Assembly: GCA_964438205.1 (NCBI GenBank)
Contig: CAYTJQ010000048.1
Location: 1 to 26,301 of the forward strand
Origin: Pseudohaliea sp964438205
GTDB taxonomy: Bacteria; Pseudomonadota; Gammaproteobacteria; Pseudomonadales; Halieaceae
Length of the DNA: 26,301 nt
Direction: 5' to 3'
The first letter of the stretch is position 1. Every line of letters begins with the position of its first letter. The notes beneath the pieces are model-generated. The model saw nothing but the letters and a program-made list of their open reading frames with translations, made no database searches and was not told where the DNA came from. Positions 7,922 through 17,311 of this stretch are shown piece after piece. A program made the position numbers and the translations under genes.

Positions 7922-9016
<1,095 letters not shown>

Positions 9017-9041
9017 GCTCTGTGCCTCCGCTGCCCGCCGT

Positions 9042-9632
9042 TCAGGGGGCCGTGAAACTGTGCAGCTGCGTCTGCGCCTTCACCAGGTCGCCGGCGAGGA
9101 GCAGGGGCAGTGCGTCGAGGGCGGCATCGATCGCCGCCGCCGTGCGCGCCGCCTCGGCTGCCGGCGCCCGTCCGAGCACGTAGCCGCTGACCGCGGCGGC
9201 ACTGCCGGGATGGCCGATGCCGACCCGCAGCCGATAGAAATCGCTGTCGTTGCCCAGCGCGGGAATGATGTCGCGCAGGCCGTTGTGACCGCCGTGGCCG
9301 CCGCCGCGCTTGAAGCGGGCGCAGCCGGCGGGGATATCCAGCTCGTCGTGGGCGATGAGGATGTCGGCCACCGGAATCTTGTAGAAACCGGCCAGGGCCG
9401 CCACGGCCTTGCCGCTCCGGTTCATCCAGGTCGTCGGGATGAGCAGGCGCAGGTCGTGACCGGCCACGCTGGCCCGGCCCGTCTCCCCGAAAAACCGGCT
9501 CTCGTCCGCCAGGGTCGCGCCGTGGCGGCGCGCCAGGGCCGAGACGAAATCGGCCCCGGCATTGTGCCGGGTGCCGCGGTAGGCGTCTCCCGGGTTGCCG
9601 AGGCCGACGATGAGGCGAAGGCTGCTGCCCAC
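9042..9632 (-). CDS. pth: Peptidyl-tRNA hydrolase
   Basis: This 196-residue protein cleaves peptidyl-tRNA dropped from stalled ribosomes. It carries LIVGLGNPGDAYRGTRHNAG (7-26, with the catalytic His at 23 and the substrate Asn at 13), PTTWMNRSGKAV, IAHDELDIPAG with the Asp that assists the His, and RGGGHGGHNGLRDI. The start is GTG with GGAG 7 nt upstream. The gene sits between rplY and ychF in the usual order and on the same strand, so it is probably co-transcribed with them. Confidence 0.97.
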   Translation of the reverse strand: MGSSLRLIVGLGNPGDAYRGTRHNAGADFVSALARRHGATLADESRFFGETGRASVAGHDLRLLIPTTWMNRSGKAVAALAGFYKIPVADILIAHDELDIPAGCARFKRGGGHGGHNGLRDIIPALGNDSDFYRLRVGIGHPGSAAAVSGYVLGRAPAAEAARTAAAIDAALDALPLLLAGDLVKAQTQLHSFTAP

Positions 9633-9666
9633 GGCGAGGCTCCGCTCTGACGGTGCCGCGCGGGGA

Positions 9667-10338
9667 TCAGTCCTCGCCGGCTTCGCCCTCGTCCTGTGCC
9701 GACGGTACCTCGGCCGCGGCCGGTGCCTCGTCCTCTTCCTCGTCGGACTTCAGGCCGCGCGGCGCGATGACCGAGGCGATGGCTTCGTCGTGGTCTTCGC
9801 CGTAGGACAGGGCCACGGACTCCACGCCCGCGGGGAGGGTCACGTCGGAGAGGTGCACGCTATCGCCGAGGCCGACGTCCGCCATGTCCACCTCGATGTA
9901 CTCGGGGATGGCGGAGGGCAGGCAGAGGACCTCGATCTCCAGGGCCTGGTGCTCGATGATACCGCCCTCGAGCTTGACCCCGCGGCAGCTCTCCTCGTTC
10001 ACGAAGTGAATGGGGATGTTCACCTTCAGCGCGACCTTCTCGTCGATGCGCAGGAAGTCCGCGTGCATGACGCGGTCCCTCGCGGGGTGACGCTGCAGGT
10101 CCTTGAGGATGGCCTTCTGCACCTCGTCGCCGATTTTCACGGCGATGACCTGGGAGAAGAACGCCTCGCTCTCCAGGCACTTCTCGATGTCCTTGCGGAC
10201 GATGGACAGGGGCTGGGGATCCCTGCCGGCCCCGTAGATGATCGCCGGGATCATGTCCGCGTTACGACGCAGGCGGCGGCTCGCACCTTTCCCCAGGTCG
10301 TCGCGGGCGATCGCGGCGATTTCAAGCTGGTCAGACAT
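9667..10338 (-). CDS. rplY: 50S ribosomal protein L25/general stress protein Ctc
   Basis: This 223-residue protein is of the long (Ctc/TL5) type rather than the short E. coli L25. The N-terminal L25 domain (about 1-95) contains IPAIIYGAGRDPQPLSI and LKDLQRHPARDRVMHADFLR and binds 5S rRNA. A beta-rich TL5 domain follows (VNIPIHFVNEESCRGVKLEG, VDMADVGLGDSVHLSDV), then a low-complexity acidic tail (SDEEEDEAPAAAE). GGAG lies 8 nt before the ATG. It is separated from prs by 80 nt that hold a terminator-like hairpin, so it may be expressed partly by read-through. Confidence 0.96.
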   Translation of the reverse strand: MSDQLEIAAIARDDLGKGASRRLRRNADMIPAIIYGAGRDPQPLSIVRKDIEKCLESEAFFSQVIAVKIGDEVQKAILKDLQRHPARDRVMHADFLRIDEKVALKVNIPIHFVNEESCRGVKLEGGIIEHQALEIEVLCLPSAIPEYIEVDMADVGLGDSVHLSDVTLPAGVESVALSYGEDHDEAIASVIAPRGLKSDEEEDEAPAAAEVPSAQDEGEAGED

Positions 10339-10360
10339 TGTCGTGACTCCTCTTTGTCAA

Positions 10361-10398
10361 CAAAAACGCGGCACGGGCTTGCGACCAGCTGTACCGCG
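10361..10398 (-). terminator. Terminator or attenuator hairpin between prs and rplY
   Basis: On the minus strand the arms CGCGGTAC (10398-10391) and GTGCCGCG (10374-10367) form an 8-bp stem with one G-U pair around a 16-nt loop, followed at once by TTTTT (10366-10362). This is the layout of an intrinsic terminator for prs. Because rplY and pth continue on the same strand, it may act as a partial terminator. A TTGACA occurs just after it, but too close to the rplY start to be a normal -35 box. Confidence 0.6.
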
Positions 10399-10418
10399 CG
10401 TTCCCTTATGCGCCGTTC

Positions 10419-11366
10419 TCAGGAGAACAGCGCGCTGATCGATTCCTCGTTGGACACGCGGCGGATCGACTCCGCGAGCAGGTCCGAGATCGTGAGCTGG
10501 CGGATCTTGTCGATACCGCGCGCTTCCTCACCCAGGGGAATCGTGTCGGTCACCACGAGCTCGTCGAGCTCGGAGGACCGGATGTTGTCCAGCGCCCGGC
10601 CGGAGAGCACCGCGTGGGTGCAGTAGGCGACCACCTTGGTGGCGCCGCGCTCCTTGAGGGCATCGGCGGCATTGCAGAGCGTGCCCGCCGTGTCGACCAT
10701 GTCGTCGACGAGAATACAGGTGCGCCCGTCGACGCTGCCGATCAGGTTCATGACCTGGGCCTCGCCCGGGCGGGGCCGGCGCTTGTCGATGATCGCCAGT
10801 TCCGCGTCGTCGAGCTGCTTGGCGATGGCCCGGGCCCGCACCACCCCGCCGATGTCCGGCGAGACCACCACGAGTTCCCGGTAGGCGCAGGCGACGATAT
10901 CGTCGTTCAGCACCGGGGACCCGTACACGTTGTCCACCGGGCAGGCGAAGAAGCCCTGGATCTGCTCGGCGTGCAGGTCCACGGTCAGCACCCGGTCGAC
11001 GCCGACGCCGACCATCATGTCCGCCACCACCTTCGCGGAAATCGGCACCCGTGAGGAGCGAACCCGGCGATCCTGGCGGGCGTAGCCGAAGTAGGGCACC
11101 ACCGCGGTGATCCGCGCCGCCGATGCGCGGCGCAGACCGTCGATCATCAGCAGCAGTTCCATCAGGTTGTCGTTCGTCGGTGCGCAGGTGGACTGCAGGA
11201 CGAACACGTCCTTGCCGCGGACGTTCTCGTTCAACTCGACGGCGATCTCCCCGTCGCTGAAGCGGCCGACATCGGCCTTGCCGAGGGAGAGATACAGGCG
11301 ACTCGCCACCTTGCGCGCCAACTCCGGGTTGGCATTGCCTGTGAACACCATCATTTTCGAAGACAC
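10419..11366 (-). CDS. prs: Ribose-phosphate pyrophosphokinase (PRPP synthetase)
   Basis: The enzyme makes PRPP from ribose 5-phosphate and ATP for nucleotide, His and Trp synthesis. I chose the GTG at 11366. It has GGGGA 7-8 nt upstream, gives VSSKMMVFTGNANPELA in line with the E. coli N-terminus, and yields 315 residues, the length of E. coli Prs. The longer frame runs into the tRNA gene. Motifs are FSDGEIAVELNENVRG, VVPYFGYARQDRR, VLTVDLHAEQIQGFF, the flexible-loop RRPRPGEAQV and the PRPP-binding ILVDDMVDTAGTLCNAADAL. The gene lies 40 nt after tRNA-Gln in the conserved lolB-ispE-tRNA-prs order. Confidence 0.96.
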   Translation of the reverse strand: MSSKMMVFTGNANPELARKVASRLYLSLGKADVGRFSDGEIAVELNENVRGKDVFVLQSTCAPTNDNLMELLLMIDGLRRASAARITAVVPYFGYARQDRRVRSSRVPISAKVVADMMVGVGVDRVLTVDLHAEQIQGFFACPVDNVYGSPVLNDDIVACAYRELVVVSPDIGGVVRARAIAKQLDDAELAIIDKRRPRPGEAQVMNLIGSVDGRTCILVDDMVDTAGTLCNAADALKERGATKVVAYCTHAVLSGRALDNIRSSELDELVVTDTIPLGEEARGIDKIRQLTISDLLAESIRRVSNEESISALFS

Positions 11367-11406
11367 GGCGAGTTCCCCAAGAGCACGTGAACGGATTCCG
11401 GGAAGA

Positions 11407-11481
11407 TGGCTGGGGTGGCAGGATTCGAACCTGCGAATGCCGGGATCAAAACCCGGTGCCTTGCCACTTGGCGACACCCCA
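11407..11481 (-). tRNA. tRNA-Gln (anticodon UUG)
   Basis: The minus strand folds as a standard tRNA. The 7-bp acceptor stem is TGGGGTG (11481-11475) with CACCCCA (11417-11411). The anticodon arm is CCGGG-TTTTGAT-CCCGG with anticodon TTG. The T arm is GCAGG-TTCGAAT-CCTGC, the discriminator is G at 11410, and the CCA end is encoded (11409-11407). It sits 8 nt after the ispE stop and before prs, as in many gammaproteobacteria, so it is probably processed from a common transcript. Confidence 0.95.
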
Positions 11482-11489
11482 GGAGCTGG

Positions 11490-12344
11490 TCAGGTCTCTG
11501 CCTCTTGTTCCAGTGCAGGAGAACGGTTGATGCCGGCGGCTACAATGGCACGCCAGGGCGCCGGGACTGCCGCCGCGATGGTCCGCGCCGCTGCCTCGTC
11601 CGTGCAGCGACAGAAGACGCATGCACCGGTGCCGGTCAGTCTCGCTTTCCCGAATTTCCCGAGCCATTTCAATGCCTTATCGACCTCAGGGTAGAGGTTG
11701 CGCACCAGCGGCTCGCAGTCGTTCCGGGAACCCCCCGCGAAAAAGGCGGCCATTGTGATTGGCGGGCTGTCACGTGTCAATTCCCGCCGGGAAAATATTT
11801 CCCCGGTGTCGACGTGCACGCCCGGGTGGATGACCAGGAACCAGGCCGGCGGCAGCTCGAGGGGCGCGAGTTCCTCGCCGATGCCCTCGGCCCAGGCACT
11901 GCGGCCGCGGACGAAGACGGGCACGTCGGCGCCGAGGGTGGCGCCGATGGCCGCGAGCCGGTCCGGGTCCACAGCGAGGCCCCAGAGGCGGGCGAGCCCC
12001 AGCAGTGTGCTCGCGGCGTCGGAACTGCCGCCGCCGAGGCCGCCGCCGGTGGGGATCCGCTTGTCGAGGGTGATGTGCACGCCCGCGTCCGCGTCGACTT
12101 CCGGCAGCGCTTTCAGCGCGCGCGCGGCGCGCACCGCGAGGTTGTCGTCGCCGGCGATGCCGAGGTCCGGGCCGGCCAGGGTGATGGCGCCGTCGTCCCG
12201 CGCCTCGAGGGTGACCGTGTCGCCCCAGTCCAGCAGCTGGAAAACCGTCTGCAGCGTGTGATAGCCGTCGTCGCGGCGGCCGGTCACGTGCAGGAACAGG
12301 TTGAGCTTGGCCGGCGCCGCCAGCGAGAGAACGCGTCCGGTCAC
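11490..12344 (-). CDS. ispE: 4-diphosphocytidyl-2-C-methyl-D-erythritol kinase
   Basis: This 284-residue GHMP kinase catalyses the ATP-dependent fourth step of the MEP isoprenoid pathway. It begins LAAPAKLNLFLHVTGRRDDGYH, here given as LAAPAKLNLFLHV plus GRRDDGYHTLQTVFQLLD, and has the glycine-rich ATP loop IPTGGGLGGGSSDAAST. The C-terminal GHMP motif is LTGTGACVFC. The start is a GTG that overlaps the lolB stop (GTGA); the longer open frame upstream lies inside lolB and is a shadow. Coupling with lolB is typical of gammaproteobacteria. Confidence 0.96.
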   Translation of the reverse strand: MTGRVLSLAAPAKLNLFLHVTGRRDDGYHTLQTVFQLLDWGDTVTLEARDDGAITLAGPDLGIAGDDNLAVRAARALKALPEVDADAGVHITLDKRIPTGGGLGGGSSDAASTLLGLARLWGLAVDPDRLAAIGATLGADVPVFVRGRSAWAEGIGEELAPLELPPAWFLVIHPGVHVDTGEIFSRRELTRDSPPITMAAFFAGGSRNDCEPLVRNLYPEVDKALKWLGKFGKARLTGTGACVFCRCTDEAAARTIAAAVPAPWRAIVAAGINRSPALEQEAET

Positions 12345-12940
12345 TCGCCGGCTCCCGCCTGCCACTGCGCCGCGGCGAGGCGCAGTTCCAGCGCCCCGGC
12401 CGGGTAGCGGAGGGTCAGGGCCTGCGGCAGCAGGAGGCCGTCCACGCGGTCGAAGCGCCCGTAGCTCACGGTCCAGCCGTCCTGCTCGAGGCGCTGCGGA
12501 AGACCGCCGTCGTAGCTGAGCCGCGCCCGGGCCCCGGCAGGGTCCGGCAGGCCCCGCAACCACCAGGCGAGGGCGTCGACGGGAACCGGCCAGCCGGTGG
12601 CGGCGGCGAGGGCGGCGGGATCATCGGCCGGGAGCGTGCGCCGGCTGTCGCCATCGCGGATCTCGAGCCGGGCGCCGCGGCGCTCGATCGCCACGGCGCC
12701 GGCGCCGAAGGGGCCGGCCAGCGTGAGGTCCGTGTCCTCGCCGCGCTGCTCCCAGGACAGGCGCGCCGTCTCGGCGCCCTCGGGCCAGCGCAGGGCGATC
12801 TTGGCCTGCAGGCGGAAGCGCTCGAACTGCTCGAGCTGCAGCCGCTGCTCGGCCCAGGCGCCGGGCGGGGGTCGAAGCCCCGGTGTGGCACAGGCGGCCA
12901 GGCACAGGCAGAGCGCAATGCTGGCGGCCCGGCGAAACAC
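12341..12940 (-). CDS. lolB: Outer membrane lipoprotein receptor LolB
   Basis: This 199-residue lipoprotein has signal peptide MFRRAASIALCLCLAAC with lipobox LAAC (Cys17). LolB accepts lipoproteins from LolA and inserts them into the outer membrane. Typical features are FRLQAKIALRWPEGAETARLSW near the start, the LTLAGPFGAGAVAIERRG strand, WPVPVDALAWWLRGLPDP (the W-L-P-WLRG block) and a C-terminal YGRFDRVDGLLLPQALTL. The stop overlaps the ispE start, and the gene is 4 nt from the TPR lipoprotein gene, so the three form an operon. Confidence 0.93.
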   Translation of the reverse strand: MFRRAASIALCLCLAACATPGLRPPPGAWAEQRLQLEQFERFRLQAKIALRWPEGAETARLSWEQRGEDTDLTLAGPFGAGAVAIERRGARLEIRDGDSRRTLPADDPAALAAATGWPVPVDALAWWLRGLPDPAGARARLSYDGGLPQRLEQDGWTVSYGRFDRVDGLLLPQALTLRYPAGALELRLAAAQWQAGAGE

Positions 12941-12944
12941 GGCG

Positions 12945-14702
12945 TCAGGGCTGTTCGTCGACGCCGAGGCGCTCGAGCGTCGCGCGCAGTACCGGGTGTT
13001 CCGGGTCTTCGTCGAGGGCGCCGCGCCAGATGCGGCGGGCGCCCTCCCGGTCGCCGGAGGCCCAGAGCACCTCGCCGAGGTGGGCCGCCACTTCCGGGTC
13101 CGGGAATGCCGCGTAGGCGCGGGTCAGGTAGTCGAGGGCCTGCTCGTACTCGCCCTGGTGGTAGAGCACCCAGCCCATGCTGTCGAGGATGGCGGGCTCA
13201 CCGGGTTCCAGCGCAAGGGCGCGGGCAATGAGCGTGCGGGCTTCTTCGTAGCGGTTGGTGCGGTTGGCCAGGGTGTAGCCCAGGGCGTTCAGCGCCGTCG
13301 CGTTGTCCGGCTCGCGCTCGAGGATGGCGCGCAGGTCCCGCTCCGCGGCGGCGATGTCGCCGCTGCGTTCGTGGGCCACGGAGCGGCTGTAGAGCAGGGA
13401 GGTGGAACCCGGGTGCGCGTCGAGACCCTCGCGGAGGACCTCGAGCACCGTGTCCGAGCGCCCGGCGGCATTGAGCAGATTGGCCTCGAGCGCATAGAGC
13501 TGCTCGCTGCGCGGCGGGTAGCTCTGGCGCAGCGTGGCGAAGTGTCCGAGGAAACGCGGCAGCTCCCCGGCGCGCAGCAGCAGTTCGCCGATGCGCGCGT
13601 TGGCGGCGACGAACTCGGGGCCGTCGCCCACCTGCATGTAGTGCTGGATCGCGGTGGCGAGGTCGCCCTCGTCCTCCGCCATGCGGCCGAGGGCGAAATA
13701 GACGTCGTCCGGCCGCTGGCCGAGGGCCAGCACCTGGCGCAGGTAGGACTTGGCCGCGACGCGGTCCTCGAGCTCCTCGTTGATCAGGGCGAGCGAATAG
13801 AGAATGTCGCCGTCCCGGGGGTTGTTCACCGAGAGGATCTCGAACTGTTCCCGCGCCGCGGTCATGTCGTCCCGGGCCAGCAGCCGCGCGTACTGCAGGC
13901 GCAAGCGGTCGTTGTCCGGCTCGGCGTCGAGGACCGCCTCGATGCGCGCCAGCGGGTTGCGCTCGCCGGCGTCCATGCGCAGCCGCGCCTCGAGGAGCAG
14001 GGCCTGGTGCTGCTGCGGGTCGAGGTCGAAGACCGCGTCGAGCCGCGCCCGGGCACGGGCGGGGTCGTCCCGCTCGGCGGCGATCAGCGCCGCCGTGAGG
14101 TGCAGCGGCACGCTGTCCTCGAGTTCCGGCAGCAGCGCGGTGACGGCGTCATCGAGGGCAGCCTGCTGTTCGGGCGGCAGTTCGTCGAAACGGTTGAGCA
14201 GGGCGGGGAAGCGGGCATCGCCCTCCAGCCGGGCGACGGCGGCGAGCTGTGGCAGCGCCTCCGGCGTGCGCCCCTGGCGGATCAGGAGCGTGGCCAGCGT
14301 ATCCCGCGCCTCGCTCGAGTCAGGCTCGAGTTCCGCCCAGAGCGTGGCCGCCTCGAGGGCCGCGTCCTCGCGCTGCAGGTATTGCGCGAGGCGGGTGGCG
14401 TGGGCGCTCACCGCCGGGTCCCGCAGCAGCGGTGCCTGTTCCAGGTAGGTCTGCAGGGCGAGCGGGTAGTTCCGCTGCCGCAGCGCGAACTCGGCGGCGA
14501 GGAGCGGGTAGACGCTGGCCTCCGGGAGCGGCCGCTCGGGCACCGGCGGCGCCGGCGCGTCCTCCTGCGGCGCGTCCCTCTCCGGCGCGTCCGCGTCCGC
14601 CGCGGTGTCCTCCGCGGGCGCTTGCGGGCGGGTGGCCACGGTGCTGGAGCAGCCTCCCAGCAGCGACAGCAGGAGGGCGAGGACGGTCAGGCGCATCGGC
14701 AT
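12945..14702 (-). CDS. Tetratricopeptide-repeat lipoprotein
   Basis: This protein of up to 585 residues has a lipoprotein signal (RLTVLALLLSLLGGC, Cys at about 18) and an acidic, Pro/Glu/Asp-rich linker (about 25-60). A long array of helical TPR units follows, e.g. LALINEELEDRVAAKSYLRQ, LNALGYTLANRTNRYEEART and ILDSMGWVLYHQGEYEQALD. The GWxLY-x-G-x-Y-x-A block is a classic TPR. Proteins of this kind upstream of lolB are common in gammaproteobacteria; they are thought to be scaffolds at the outer membrane, with no enzymatic role known. The first ATG (14702) and the ATG two codons later both give the signal peptide. Confidence 0.85.
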   Translation of the reverse strand: MPMRLTVLALLLSLLGGCSSTVATRPQAPAEDTAADADAPERDAPQEDAPAPPVPERPLPEASVYPLLAAEFALRQRNYPLALQTYLEQAPLLRDPAVSAHATRLAQYLQREDAALEAATLWAELEPDSSEARDTLATLLIRQGRTPEALPQLAAVARLEGDARFPALLNRFDELPPEQQAALDDAVTALLPELEDSVPLHLTAALIAAERDDPARARARLDAVFDLDPQQHQALLLEARLRMDAGERNPLARIEAVLDAEPDNDRLRLQYARLLARDDMTAAREQFEILSVNNPRDGDILYSLALINEELEDRVAAKSYLRQVLALGQRPDDVYFALGRMAEDEGDLATAIQHYMQVGDGPEFVAANARIGELLLRAGELPRFLGHFATLRQSYPPRSEQLYALEANLLNAAGRSDTVLEVLREGLDAHPGSTSLLYSRSVAHERSGDIAAAERDLRAILEREPDNATALNALGYTLANRTNRYEEARTLIARALALEPGEPAILDSMGWVLYHQGEYEQALDYLTRAYAAFPDPEVAAHLGEVLWASGDREGARRIWRGALDEDPEHPVLRATLERLGVDEQP

Positions 14703-14703
14703 G

Positions 14704-14709
14704 AATATA
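14704..14709 (-). promoter_or_regulatory. Possible -10 element (TATATT) for the TPR-lolB-ispE operon
   Basis: TATATT stands in a rare AT-rich spot, one base before the first ATG of the TPR gene on the minus strand. The expected transcription start would fall at or near the second ATG (14696), which would give a leaderless message. No good -35 box is visible, so this is tentative. The 171-nt divergent gap to hemA (14703-14873) holds no other clear signal; a TAGACT at 14806-14811 is a weak -10 candidate for hemA. Confidence 0.3.
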
Positions 14710-14873
14710 GAGCAAGATCAATGTTTGGGGCGCCGCAATGATGACACACTCCCCCCCTGAAACCCACAAGGGGCCTGCCGCGCTGCGCGGCCGGCGCCAA
14801 CTTGGTAGACTGTGGGCATTCGGAGCTCCGGGCGGGGCACCGGTCGGTGCGGAACGACAGGGAACGCGGGTTC

Positions 14874-16229
14874 ATGAACCTCATCGCTCTGGGAATCAAT
14901 CACAACTCGGCCAGCGTCGAGGTCCGCGAGCGCGTGGCCTTCGCGCCGGAACAGGTCGGCGACGCCCTCGGCGGCCTCTGCGCTGCGCTGGAGTTCGAGG
15001 AAGCGGTCATCCTCTCGACCTGCAACCGCACGGAGCTCTACGCCATGGTGCCGGCGGGGGACTGCCCGGTGATGAAGGCCGGCGCCGTGGTCGACTGGCT
15101 GGCCGGCTACCACCACCTCCAGCCCGAGGACCTGCGCGAGGCCGCCTACCACCATGTGGCCGAGCGGGCCCTGCAGCACCTGGTGCAGGTCGCGGCGGGC
15201 CTCGACTCGATGGTCCTCGGCGAGCCGCAGATCTTCGGCCAGCTCAAGTCCGCCTACGCGGTCGCCCGCGAGGCCGGTACCGTGGGCGGCGAGTTCGGCC
15301 GCCTCTTCCCGCGGGTCTTCTCCATCGCCAAGAAGGTGCGCACGGACACGGCCATCGGGGAGAACCCCGTTTCCGTGGCCTACGCCGCCGTGGATCTCGC
15401 CGGGCACATCTTCGCGGACCTGTCGGACTGCAACGCGCTGCTGGTCGGCGCCGGTGAGACCATCGAGCTGGTCACCCGGCATCTCATCGAGGCGGGCGTC
15501 AACAACATCGTCATCGCCAACCGGACCCTGGACCGGGCCCGGGAGCTGGCCCGCAAGTTCGGCGCCGAGGCCATACTCCTGTCGGATATCCCGGCGCAGC
15601 TGCCGAAGGCCGATATTGTCATCTCCTCGACCGCGAGCCAGCTGCCGATCCTCGGCAAGGGCGCCGTCGAGGGTGCGATCCGGGCCCGCAAGCACCGGCC
15701 CGTGCTCATGGTCGATATCGCCGTGCCGCGGGATATCGAGCCGCAGGTCGGCGAGCTGCGCGACATCTACCTGTACACCGTCGATGACCTCCGGCAGATC
15801 GTCGACGAGAACCTGCGCAACCGCCAGGACGAAGCGCGCAAGGCCGACGGCATCATCATGGAGGGCGTGCGCGCCTTCTACGAGGAGCGCCGTTCCCTCG
15901 CCGCCGTCGACCTGGTCAAGGAGTTCCGCAAGGCCGCCGAGCAGACCCGGCAGCAGGAGCTCGACCGGGCCCTCGCGGCTCTCGAGCGCGGTGACGACGC
16001 CGCGGCGGTGCTCGCCCAGCTCGCGCGCGGTCTCACTAACAAGCTCATCCACGCCCCCACCGCCGGCCTCAAGCGGGCCAGCGCCGAGGGGCGCGAGGAC
16101 GTGCTGGCCCACGCCCGCAAGCTGCTCGGCCTGCGCGGTGACGAGGTCCTGGAGGAGGCGCCGCGGCAGGCGGCCTCCGTCACCCCCATCGGCAAGGCGG
16201 CGGAATCGCGCGGACTCAAGCGGCAGTGA
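14874..16229 (+). CDS. hemA: Glutamyl-tRNA reductase
   Basis: This 451-residue enzyme carries out the first step of C5-pathway tetrapyrrole synthesis, reducing glutamyl-tRNA to glutamate 1-semialdehyde with NADPH. It starts MNLIALGINHNSASVEVRER and has LSTCNRTELY with the catalytic Cys at residue 50, VAAGLDSMVLGEPQIFGQLK, the NADPH-domain LLVGAGETIELVTRHL, and VMVDIAVPRDIEP (here VLMVDIAVPRDIEP). A C-terminal dimerisation helix region completes it. An ATG further upstream is in frame, but the N-terminal alignment favours 14874. The stop overlaps the prfA start (GTGA). The order hemA-prfA-prmC is conserved in many proteobacteria. Confidence 0.97.
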   Translation: MNLIALGINHNSASVEVRERVAFAPEQVGDALGGLCAALEFEEAVILSTCNRTELYAMVPAGDCPVMKAGAVVDWLAGYHHLQPEDLREAAYHHVAERALQHLVQVAAGLDSMVLGEPQIFGQLKSAYAVAREAGTVGGEFGRLFPRVFSIAKKVRTDTAIGENPVSVAYAAVDLAGHIFADLSDCNALLVGAGETIELVTRHLIEAGVNNIVIANRTLDRARELARKFGAEAILLSDIPAQLPKADIVISSTASQLPILGKGAVEGAIRARKHRPVLMVDIAVPRDIEPQVGELRDIYLYTVDDLRQIVDENLRNRQDEARKADGIIMEGVRAFYEERRSLAAVDLVKEFRKAAEQTRQQELDRALAALERGDDAAAVLAQLARGLTNKLIHAPTAGLKRASAEGREDVLAHARKLLGLRGDEVLEEAPRQAASVTPIGKAAESRGLKRQ

Positions 16230-17311
16230 AACCCTCACTGCTGGCCAAGCTCGACGCGCTCACCGAGCGCCACGAGGAGGTCGCCGCGCTGCTCGGTGAC
16301 CCGGAAACCATCGCCGACCAGGACCGCTTCCGCGCCCTGTCCCGCGAGTACGCGGAGCTCGAGGACGTGGTGAAGAGCTACGCCGCCTTCCGCAGCGCCA
16401 CAGCGGACCGGGACGAGGCGCAGGCCATGCTCGGCGACAGCGACCCGGAGCTGCGCGCCCTGGCGGAAGAGGAAGCCGCCGATGCCGACAGCCGCCTCGA
16501 GGCCCTGGAGCGCGACCTGCAGCTGCTGCTCCTGCCGCGCGATCCGCGCGACGGCCGCAACGTCTTCCTCGAGATCCGTGCCGGCACCGGCGGCGACGAG
16601 GCGGCGATCTTCGCCGGCGACCTGTTTCGCATGTACAGCCGCTACGCCGAGCGCCGCGGCTGGCGCGTCGAGGTGCTCTCCGAGCGCCCCGGGGAGCACG
16701 GTGGCTACAAGGAGCTGATCAGCCGGGTCGAGGGCGGCGACGTTTACGCCCACCTCAAGTTCGAGTCCGGCGCGCACCGGGTCCAGCGCGTGCCGGAGAC
16801 GGAATCCCAGGGCCGCATCCATACCTCGGCCTGCACCGTGGCCATCCTGCCGGAGGCCGATGAGCTCGGGGAGGTGACCGTGAACAAGGCCGACCTGCGC
16901 ATCGATACCTTCCGCGCCTCCGGCGCCGGCGGCCAGCACGTGAACAAGACCGACTCGGCGGTGCGCCTGACGCACCTGCCCACCGGGATCGTGGTCGAGT
17001 GCCAGGACGAGCGCTCGCAGCACAAGAACCGGGCCCGGGCCCTGTCGCTGCTGGAGGCGAAGCTGGCCAACGCCCAGGCCGACCAGCAGGCCGCCGAGCA
17101 GGCCGAGGAGCGGCGCAACCTCGTCGGCAGCGGTGACCGCTCGGACCGCATCCGCACCTACAACTTTCCCCAGGGCCGGCTCACGGACCACCGCATCAAC
17201 CTCACGCTCTACCGCCTCGACGAGGTCATGGCCGGGGATCTCGACGCGGTCATCGGGCCCCTGCGCCAGGAGCACCAGGCGGACCAGCTGGCCGCCCTCG
17301 CCGGGTCGTGA
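16226..17311 (+). CDS. prfA: Peptide chain release factor 1
   Basis: This 361-residue factor ends translation at UAA and UAG. It has the codon-recognition tripeptide P-x-T as PET (190-192) inside RVPETESQGRIHTSACTV, and the catalytic GGQ at 235-237 in ASGAGGQHVNKTDSAVR. Gln237 is the expected target of the PrmC methylase encoded next. ECQDERSQHKNRARAL and the C-terminal RIRTYNFPQGRLTDHRIN are family blocks. The start is GTG overlapping the hemA TGA, and the stop overlaps the prmC GTG in the same way (GTGA), so translation of the three genes is probably coupled. Confidence 0.98.
   Translation: MKPSLLAKLDALTERHEEVAALLGDPETIADQDRFRALSREYAELEDVVKSYAAFRSATADRDEAQAMLGDSDPELRALAEEEAADADSRLEALERDLQLLLLPRDPRDGRNVFLEIRAGTGGDEAAIFAGDLFRMYSRYAERRGWRVEVLSERPGEHGGYKELISRVEGGDVYAHLKFESGAHRVQRVPETESQGRIHTSACTVAILPEADELGEVTVNKADLRIDTFRASGAGGQHVNKTDSAVRLTHLPTGIVVECQDERSQHKNRARALSLLEAKLANAQADQQAAEQAEERRNLVGSGDRSDRIRTYNFPQGRLTDHRINLTLYRLDEVMAGDLDAVIGPLRQEHQADQLAALAGS

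Noticed and set aside
10353..10358. TTGACA (minus strand) as a -35 box for rplY
   Set aside because: It ends about 15 nt before the rplY ATG, leaving no room for a -10 box and a leader.
12345..12563. Upstream extension of ispE inside lolB
   Set aside because: The sequence is Arg/Pro-rich shadow translation of lolB. The GTGA overlap start gives the normal IspE N-terminus and length.
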